Assembly: GCA_025617745.1 (NCBI GenBank)
Contig: CM046853.1
Coordinates: 62,009,024-62,073,023 of the forward strand
Direction of reading: 5' to 3'
DNA length: 64,000 nucleotides
Source: Heliocidaris erythrogramma
Lineage: Eukaryota; Echinodermata; Echinoidea; Camarodonta; Echinometridae
Program-made: the position numbers and the translations under genes
Shown here: piece after piece, positions 56,813 through 64,000 of the stretch
Layout: every line of letters starts with the position of its first letter
Position numbering within the stretch: position 1 is the first letter of the stretch
The notes under the pieces: generated by a model
Told to the model about the DNA's origin: nothing
Database searches by the model: none
What the model saw: the letters and a program-made list of their open reading frames with translations, nothing else

Positions 56813-58917
56813 AGACGCAAGACGAAGTCAGAGGTCGATCGCATGCTGTACATTGATTGTCAACGGAATGTCTGTGATATCATTGCATCTGCTAAGAAAA
56901 ACTATTATGGTAGCAGATTTTCATCATGCAATACTAGAGACATGTATAAAACTGTTAATGAATTACTCAGTGTCAGTAGTAATGTTCTTCCTGAATACAA
57001 AGTTTCTTCTGATCTTGTAGAAGATTTCTCTAGGCATTTTCTCAGTAAGGTAGTTAAGATTAGGGACGATATTGGGAGTACCATTCCAATTGGCTCTAGG
57101 GTGTCAAGTGTAACTGCAGGTGACCCTGATTGTTCATTCTCTCAGTTTGATCCTATTAGTGAAAGTGTCTTGAAAAGTATGATTTCAAAATGTTCCTCAA
57201 ACTCTTGTTCCTTGGATCCCATGCCCGCTTGGCTGGTTAAGAGACATTTGACGGTTCTTCTTCCGGTACTGTTAAGCATTGTAAATCTATCTATATCCAC
57301 TGGAATGTTTCCAGAAGCAGTTAGATCTTCTGTTATTACACCGGTACTGAGGAAATCTTCTCTGAACAGTGATGATTTCAACATTTACAGACCCGTGTCT
57401 AATGTACCTTTCCTAGGTAAGCTAATTGAAAAGGCAGTTTCTAAGTAGATATCTGATTTTGTCAACCGGAATGACTTACTTGATCCAATGCAGTCAGCGT
57501 ATAGAGAGTCACATAGTACCGAGACTGCACTCCTTTCTCTGCAGAATAATTTGCTTTATACTAACGATAACAGGCAAGCTGAATTCTTTTTAATGGTTTA
57601 CCTCTCATCCGCAGTGGAGTGGACCATACATTCTTTCACTTAGGTTAGCTGAGGACTTTGGCCTAGGCGATAAAGTCCTATCCTGGTTTCGATCGTATGT
57701 TAGCAACAGGTCTAGTAAGGTTTAAGTCAAGGGATCACTCTCAAGTGATCGATATGTGAAATTTGGGATACCACAAGGGTCCATTATTGGACCGCAGTTG
57801 TTTACTTACTGCATTCGTGGTATAGGAAACATCATAAACTCACCATTCAATTCAATATAATGTATACGCGGATGATATTCAGATGTTTACCATATTTGAT
57901 CCTACCAAGCTAGGGGATGCTGCATGTGCATATTTCCGTCTCTCCAATTGCCTAGAAGACTTACAATTGTGGCTTATGAATAAGTTGAAGTTAAATTCTT
58001 CTGAAACAGAATTTTTCATTGCGGCGTCACAAAGCCATTTGACTCGTCTCAATAACCTTTCCTTTTCCTTTGATGATCAGAACATCCCAATTTCCTCCAC
58101 AATTAGAAACCTTGGTGTTGTGTTTGATGGTGAGATGAAAATGTCTGACCAATGTCACCCAATTATGCCGCTCCCTAAATTGGCAAGTATATAACTTAAA
58201 TCGCATCAGAGGGTATTTGGATCAAGAGACGTGTCACAATGTTGCTTGACTATGGGTGGGTGTTTGCTTGGGGGTATCAGTAAGCAGGACCTGCGGGTGT
58301 TTCATAAAACTGTTCGTAAGTTACGCACGACTTTACGCACGACTGGTGATCAGTTCTTGTGCTAAATGATTGAGAATCTGATTAGTATAGCACCCAAGAA
58401 CATGTTCCAGTCGTTTGTAAAGTCATTCGTAACTTTACGAACAGCTTTATGAAACACCCCCCCCCCCGGGCAGACTTCAACATCTCCAAAACAAATGCGC
58501 TCGTCTTATCTGTCAAAAACCGAAATGGTCCCATGCTACTCCATTGTTGCACGAATTGCACTGGCTCCCAGTTGCTGATAGAATACAATACCGAATACTT
58601 GTTCAAACTTTCAAATCTATGGTAACAACACTCCCTGTATACATCTCCTCACTCTTTCAGCAACATAGAACGTCATATTCTTTAAGATCTACACTTCTTG
58701 TGTCATTCCCAAATCCCATAAACAAGCTGGCTTTAAATCCATTCAGTTCCTAGCCCCACGTCTCTGGAACAATCTCCCATCATTTTTAAGAAACAGTGCT
58801 TAAAAAACACCTGAAAACCTACCTGTACAACTCTGTTAAATAGAATAATTGACAAGCGCCTTGTATCCTATGGAAAAGGCGCTATATAAATCCAAGTATT
58901 ATTATTATTATTATTAT
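56813..58917 (+). mobile_element. CR1/L2-like LINE remnant
   Basis: Reverse-transcriptase landmarks occur in order with stops and frameshifts between them: SLDPMPAWLVK, FNIYRPVSNVPFLGKLIEKA (57,380-57,440), MQSAYRESHSTETALLSLQ, FGIPQGSIIGPQLF (about 57,765-57,815), YADDIQMF (about 57,860-57,885, catalytic Asp pair kept), LQLWLMNKLKLNSSETEF and, near the end, LLHELHWLPVADRIQYRILV. The 3' end has GCGCTATATAAATCCAAG followed by (TAT)n, typical for this LINE group. The endonuclease domain and 5' end are missing and no frame is continuous, so it is dead. It is on the strand opposite to the UGT exons and sits between V5 and V6. Confidence 0.88.
58295..58459. mobile_element. MITE nested in the LINE remnant, 165 bp
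   Basis: Inverted ends GGGTGTTTCATAAAACTGTT and, reversed, GGGTGTTTCATAAAGCTGTT, with CGTAA(G/A)GTTACG continuing both arms. It interrupts the LINE frame between a GISKQDLR-like segment (in a shifted frame) and LQHLQNKCARLI. No protein. Confidence 0.8.
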
Positions 58918-59909
58918 TTTATGTACTGACGCAATCAAAATGACTCCGCTTGTCAGCCGGGCTTAAAGTGTACCAATCACCAAAACAATATTGTGTTCTT
59001 TATATTAGTGGTTCTATGTCGATGTACTATATTCAAATCTGAGCTTCAAATGTTGATTCTATAAAGAGATGATTATTGCAAGTTGAATAAACTCCCAATA
59101 AACAATACAGCAACTTGTGAGGAGACTAGTCGACGCACCCGTACGCATTCGGGTCCTACGCGCTCGCATGAAATAAGGGCCGGTACGGAACCGAACTTGG
59201 AGTTGGGTTCCGGGCGAGGGGCGTTTAGGTTTTTTTTTTTTTTTTCATTTTCTTCATATTCCTTAACCGTTAACTCTTAGAAGGCTAGATAAAGTGTTTT
59301 GAGGTTGATTTTATATATTCTAGTTGCACTCAAATTATTTTTAGGTGGTTGGTACTGGCTTGTGTTCACCTCAAACGCAGGTCCATGTTTATCTGTCTTT
59401 TTTGTAACATATGTATTTGCATTTTATAGAAAAGCTCTCAAATAAAAAAACAAGATGTGATAATTTTATTTAGTACATGCCTTTTATTAATGAATCTTTT
59501 TACAGTGTGTCCGGTCGTGTATAGTCACCACGGGATATGGGGGGGGGGGTGGGGGCGGCGGCACTGGTCTTTCCAGTTGTGGGAAGGTGGGAAGGGTCAT
59601 ATAAGTTCCTTTTCAAGATCTCTCTCCCCCCCTCTCTCTCTCTCTATCCTCATTTCTTTTCTTCTCTCTCTCTCTCTCTCTCCCTCTCTTCACTTCTCCA
59701 GGTCAACCGCGACATTGTCTATATAAATTTTTTTATGTAGACATTGTCTAGTATGACAAAAGTACATTCTCACTATATTGTTAATTTTTAATGGAAATCG
59801 GAAAATTAATGTTCGGGCAAGAGATGTAAGTCTACAGTTCACATGGTAGCTATACTGTAGTAGTTTAGTAAAAGAAGTAGAAGTAGAAGTAATAGTCGAA
59901 AAGAAGAAG

Positions 59910-59940
<31 letters not shown>

Positions 59941-60059
59941 GGTAGTAGTGGTAGTAGTAGTAGTAGTAGTAGTAGAAGAAGATGTATTACGTTTATTTTG
60001 CATATATTACAACACTAGCTAGTGGCTCAGAAATCCTCCACCCACTAATGTATACGAAC
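58918..60059. other. Non-coding between LINE and V6, with triplet microsatellites
   Basis: (GAA)n at about 59,899-59,938 and (GTA)n at about 59,940-59,975, a CT-rich block at about 59,620-59,690 and a T-tract at 59,230. No UGT exon 2-4 motif and no gene. Confidence 0.55.
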
Positions 60060-60944
60060 CTTTTGAAGATGAGCAGGAGTTGTCGCTGTGAGACCGCCTA
60101 CAGGAATGACATTGGGAGCCAATGGATAGATGAAATCCGACGAAAAATCAATGTTTGTCAGATGAAGGTCAAAGTCAGAAAAGCTACGAATAAAATGCAC
60201 GGGAGGAAGTCCAAGTCTTTTGCCTATTTTCAAATATGGAGGGGAGAAGGTAATCTCTGCTAGAAAATTGATAAATGTAGATATGAAAACATTCTGAAGT
60301 CTCTGTGCAAAATTCATCTTGCTGGGCAGACCTGTTGTGAACTCTGGTTGGTAAGCGTAGCTGAAGGACGAGCCTGATGCTCGGAGAAAACCACTCCAAG
60401 ATGGCGTATGTGATATCGTGACCATTGAAACATCTTTTGAAGAGTTTCTGTCTTTTCTTAAAAGCTCTCTGATCATGAGAACGCAAGGCCAGGATATATC
60501 CAACAGCATTGCATCATAAATTTCTAATCTCGTTGCGAATTGCTTATCGGAGATTAGATATTCACAATCATCAACCATTCGCCCTGTCAACAACTTCATC
60601 ATCTCAGCAAACTGTTTGTCCTTTTGGACGAATGCCAGAGTACTCATGGTGTGAAACATCTCGCGTACTTCCTCGTCACGTACTGGGTGCTGGAAAATTT
60701 CGTATGAGAAATTCGAAAACTTGGTATTCTTTGAGCGATAATCAGAGTAAGCACTGCTGATCAAGAAAGTCACATTATGACCTCTTTCGACTAAACTTTG
60801 GCCAATGGCTGACGCCGCCAAGAAATGGCTCCCCTCGCCATAGAGCGCAGAAACAAAAACATTAGCAGCCTTAACGTTGCTAGAGTTCAGAAGAGCGGCG
60901 AAACTTCCCAGAATGAGGAGAAGCGTACAGGGAAGCGACGCCAT
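60060..60944 (-). CDS. UGT first exon V6 (acceptor-binding half), most distal
   Basis: 295 codons from the Met at 60,944. The frame opens 14 codons earlier at 60,986, but MASLPCTLLLILGSF starts a clean signal peptide and aligns with the V4 start. ANVFVSALYGEGSHFLAASA contains His40. EIYDAMLLDISWPC, PSWSGFLRASGSSFSYAYQP, GLPSKMNFAQRLQ and APNVIPVGGLTATT complete the half-enzyme. It ends phase 0 at CAAAAG|GTTCGT. This donor is weaker than those of V1-V3 (T and C at +3/+4, G kept at +5). The shared exons are ~17 kb downstream past the LINE and the dead exons. Reading frame and catalytic residues are intact, which argues that it is still used. Confidence 0.85.
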
Positions 60945-61030
60945 TCTAACTCGGTATGCAACCTTGGTCTTACGTAAGCACACCAAATAGATTTATCTCA
61001 AAAATATGTCTGAACAATGCACAAAAGTCC

Positions 61031-61036
61031 TTTATA
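61031..61036 (-). promoter_or_regulatory. TATA box upstream of V6
   Basis: On the - strand CTTATAAAGG, ~90 bp before the V6 ATG. A start site ~30 bp downstream would leave a short 5' UTR of about 60 nt. Supports an own promoter for V6; position and match only. Confidence 0.45.
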
Positions 61037-62229
61037 AGTCATGAATACTAACAAAGAAATGTCCTTTGAACGCTATTCACAGAAGCAGCTATAGAAAGAC
61101 AGTAATGTGTACAAAGACCAAAAGAAGGTATACAAAAGGATCATAAGAAAGTAGAAGACAGTTTTGTTTTGAAAAGCATCTTAGGACACTCTCCTCGTTA
61201 CAACCTTATTCTTCACGCGCAAAACCATGGAACACTGACCACTCGCTTCGTAAGTTACTGAAGTCAAAAGTGAGCGCTACTAAATTCGGGCATCACATAA
61301 AAATAACAAGTCAGACATTTTGATTGTAAATGTATTTATGATTCGACAAATAAAAAAAGAGAAAAACTAAAAGATCAAGTCCGTCAAAAGCTTGTTGAGT
61401 TCTTCGTCATTGCGCACGGCGAGTTGAACTCAGTTTTTTACTTAACAATTTTCATAACCAGATCAAAGATGCATAATATATATATATGTATACAGTGCTG
61501 GTCAAAATTTACTGTACAACCTGGGTTTTGTCACGAGTTTTTACATCAGTTTTTATTTTCCATGTAATGACATTCTTTAGTCTTTTAAACGCATTTAGAT
61601 TTAAAAATTTAAACGGCAAAATACAGCCCAAGGATACTTGCTTTTAAATACGCTTTTTGGTCCAAAATTCATAGAAACTGATTCTTACATAAGAGTCCCC
61701 CAAGTTTAGCACAGGTTGTTTCGGTTACAGCCCTTTAAATCAAATATATTACCAAAAGTCAACATGATTACTTCCATTAGAAATTATCTTTAAGATATCC
61801 ATCCATGATTCTTGCAGCAACATTCCAAAATGTCTCTTGACCACTTCTTTTCAACTCGTCCCACATATGCCATTTAGGGTTCATATACAGAAACTAAGCT
61901 CACCAAGGTTGTTATTCCAATTGTTACATCTAATCATTTTTTTTATCCACTGGATCTGCATATTATGAAGCTTGAATAAACATATGTTTTCGGGGTTGTT
62001 ACTGTGATGTTATGTGAAATGTTCCTAATTAAAGACACACAATGTCGCTTGTCTTGGAAACATGTTGTGGCGTTCAGAGTGGTCAGGAATATCATCAATT
62101 TTGTATAAAACACCAACTTAATCATCATAAAAGCAGGTATATACTATTTAATTCCCACATTACCTCACCATCCATGCTTGACAGTGGGAACATGCAATGA
62201 AGGCATGGGACACTTATTCACCGTCCCTA
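61037..62229. other. Non-coding upstream of V6
   Basis: Presumed V6 promoter, then AT-rich DNA with a short (TA)n near 61,480. No further UGT first exon was found upstream to the window edge. The 61-residue frame at 61,943-62,128 has no support. Confidence 0.5.
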
Positions 62230-63138
62230 CACTCTTAAAAAAAGTTACCCCATTGGTGTTAAAAAATAACACGAAAATGTGTTAAAAGGGAACATTGTCG
62301 TCTGTGGTGTAAACCATTACACACCATGAGTGGTTAGATTTTGCTTGATACATGTGTTATGTTTTACACATCTAATGTGTAAAATGTTAACACTAAAGGG
62401 TGGGGTAACATCTTACCCCAAAACGACCATGTTCCCTTTTTTACCCCATGCTGTGCAACTTTTAACCACTACCAGCCTGTGTAACAATTCACCCGCAGCT
62501 GTGTTATTATTTTACTCCTTAAGTGGTATATTTACCCCATACTTTTTACCACACCCCAATGTGTCACTTTTTACACTAAAATATGATAAATGTCAACACC
62601 AGGATGAGTTGAGACTACAAGGAAGACAAATGCACAATGAAAATTATGTTTTGTTAAACTTGCATTTTAATAAGCATGGACAATTTTTTTTTAAAGTTAA
62701 CAGATTTTAAACTACAGTATTTAAATATGATCAGAAAGGTTGAATTATTTATTATTTTTTTACAATTTGGTCAATTTTCCAAAAGAAAAGGGCGAAAACC
62801 TGGACGTATGTTTCTTGTTTTGTGAATTTGTTGGAAAAAACACTAACTTCATACATTTTTATATAGTTTTGACAAATGCATTTCCTCTTAAAACTTGCAT
62901 CTCAATAATGGAAAACAAAACAAACTACAAAACAATGTTACAACAGACTTTCAACTATATAAACATGATCTGAAAGGTTGATTTTCACGTAAAAATGATT
63001 TACATATAATTTAGACATAATTATACTATAATGCTGGCGTCACACTATAGATATTTAGGAATAAATCTGGACAAAAATTGAGCTAACTACATGGCATTTT
63101 TGGCAGGCTATGAAAGTATTGGTGCACACGTGTAAATA
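62230..63138. repeat. Direct repeat of ~909 bp, copy 1
   Basis: Begins CACTCTTAAAAAAAGTTACC and is nearly repeated from 63,139. Its first ~380 bp are built from GTGTTAAA, TTTACACC and TTACCCCA words with internal inverted pairs. The remainder contains AATGGAAAACAAAACAAACT and TGATC(A/T)GAAAGGTTGA. The starting word is the same terminal repeat as the MITE at 17,375, so the beginning may be a member of that family. Open frames here are conserved between the two copies only because the DNA is. Confidence 0.8.
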
Positions 63139-64000
63139 CACTCTTAAAAAAAGTTACCCCATTGGTGTGAAAAAATAACACCAAAATGTGTTAAAAGGGA
63201 ACATGGTCGTCTGTGGTGTAAACCATTACACACCAGTGTTAGATTTTGTTTGATACATGTGTTATGTTTTACACATCTAATGTGTAAAATGTTAACACCA
63301 AAGGGTGGGGCAACATCTTACCCCAAAACGACCATGTTCCCTTTTTTACCCCCTGCTGTGCAACTTTTAACCACTACCAGCCTGTGTAACAATTCACCCC
63401 GCAGCTGTGTTATTATTTTAAGTGGTACAGAATTTACCCCATACTTTTTACCACACCCCAATGTGTCACATTTTACACTAAATGTCTACACCAGGATGAG
63501 TTGAGACTACAAGACAAATGCACAATGAAAATTATGTTTTGTTAAACTTGCACTTTAATAAGCATGGAAAAAGTTCAAAAAAAACTTAACAGATTTTAAA
63601 CTACAGTATTTAAATATGATCAGAAAGGTTGAATTATTTACATATAATTTACATATAATTATACTTTAAATGCTGGAATGTAGATCAATCACAATAAAAG
63701 TAACAATATACAAGCTTCTTTTTTTTACAATTTGGTCAATTTTCCAAAAGAAAAGGGCGAAAACCTGGATGTATGTTTCTTATTTTGTGAATTTGTTGGA
63801 AAAAAACACTAACTTCAAACATTTTCATATAGTTTTCACAAACGCATTTCCTCTTAAAACTTGCATCTCAATAATGGAAAACAAAACAAACTACAAAACA
63901 ATGTTACAACAGACTTTCCAACTATATTACATGATCTGAAAGGTTGATTTTCACATAACAAATGATTTACATATAATTTAGACATAATTATATTATAATG
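63139..64000. repeat. Direct repeat of ~909 bp, copy 2 (cut by window end)
   Basis: Second copy in the same orientation, with small indels (for example a missing segment near 63,421 and a different stretch near 63,640-63,720), reaching the window end. More copies could follow outside. Confidence 0.8.

Larger units (their letters stand above)
40037..60944 (-). other. UGT1-like locus: alternative first exons plus one shared 3' exon set
   Basis: All UGT sequence in the window is on the - strand. Six first-exon units (four intact, two broken) precede a single set of exons 2-4. Each intact first exon ends in phase 0 directly before a GT donor, at the position equivalent to the exon 1/2 junction of vertebrate UGT1. 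Exon 2 starts in phase 0 after a CAG acceptor, so any first exon can join it in frame. No second copy of the exon 2-4 motifs (SSGEHG, WLPQND, GGNNG, C-terminal TM) was found between the first exons, notably in the 575 bp between 48,676 and 49,251. The shared-exon model is inferred from layout; transcripts are not visible. Confidence 0.75.

Noticed and set aside
44157..60059. Private exons 2-4 for V2, V3 or V6
   Set aside because: I looked on the - strand for SSGEHG, WLPQND, GGNNG and the anchor segment between the first exons and found none; by-eye search, so a highly diverged copy cannot be fully excluded.
60945..60986. Upstream Met for UGT first exon V6
   Set aside because: It would put 14 charged residues before the signal peptide; the internal Met matches the start of V4.
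62330..63504. Pair of similar open frames (126 and 84 residues) as a duplicated gene
   Set aside because: Similarity is explained by the 909-bp DNA repeat; frames differ by indels and stops, with no protein-level conservation visible.

Overview
The window looks like genomic DNA from an echinoderm, most likely a sea urchin or close relative. The AT-rich intergenic DNA is crowded with foldback and TTAA- or TA-flanked non-autonomous elements. It also holds intronless rhodopsin-class GPCR paralogues and an expanded family of UDP-glycosyltransferases (UGTs). The species call is an inference from family content and repeat style; no species-specific marker was seen.

Region by region: (1) 1-714 is the 3' part of an intronless GPCR on the + strand, cut by the window edge. 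(2) 715-29,000 has no convincing host gene. It holds a 3.5-kb foldback element with minisatellite arms and an 8-bp target duplication (2078-5584), several long inverted repeats, a tandem segmental duplication whose two copies differ by transposon insertions (about 14,060-19,310), a large palindrome (about 19,310-21,680), and a LINE remnant on the - strand (23,478-25,985) broken by a 774-bp TTAA element. (3) 29,305-33,768 holds two further full-length intronless GPCR genes on the - strand. (4) 34-40 kb is repeats, microsatellites and a small histone H4 relic. (5) 40,037-60,944, all on the - strand, is the main feature: one set of three downstream UGT exons, preceded by a row of alternative UGT first exons. 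Four of these are intact (starts 44,156; 48,676; 50,135; 60,944) and two are broken (51.9-54.1 kb and 56.1-56.7 kb). (6) A CR1/L2-like LINE remnant (56.8-58.9 kb, + strand) lies between the two most distal first exons. (7) The last 1.8 kb is a direct repeat of about 909 bp that runs off the edge.

Every first exon encodes signal peptide plus acceptor-substrate-binding half. Every one with a surviving 3' end stops at the same phase-0 boundary used by vertebrate UGT1 first exons. The only exons in the window for the UDP-sugar-binding half, membrane anchor and ER-retention tail are the three at 42,945-40,037. The simplest reading is a UGT1-like variable-first-exon locus: one donor-binding, membrane-anchored C-terminal half shared by several acceptor-binding N-terminal halves, each with its own promoter. 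This would let a marine invertebrate diversify detoxification substrates by promoter choice. The layout is seen directly; the splicing from distal first exons is inferred.

The three GPCRs form a lineage-specific paralogue group. They have a very long third cytoplasmic loop and lack several classical class-A signatures.
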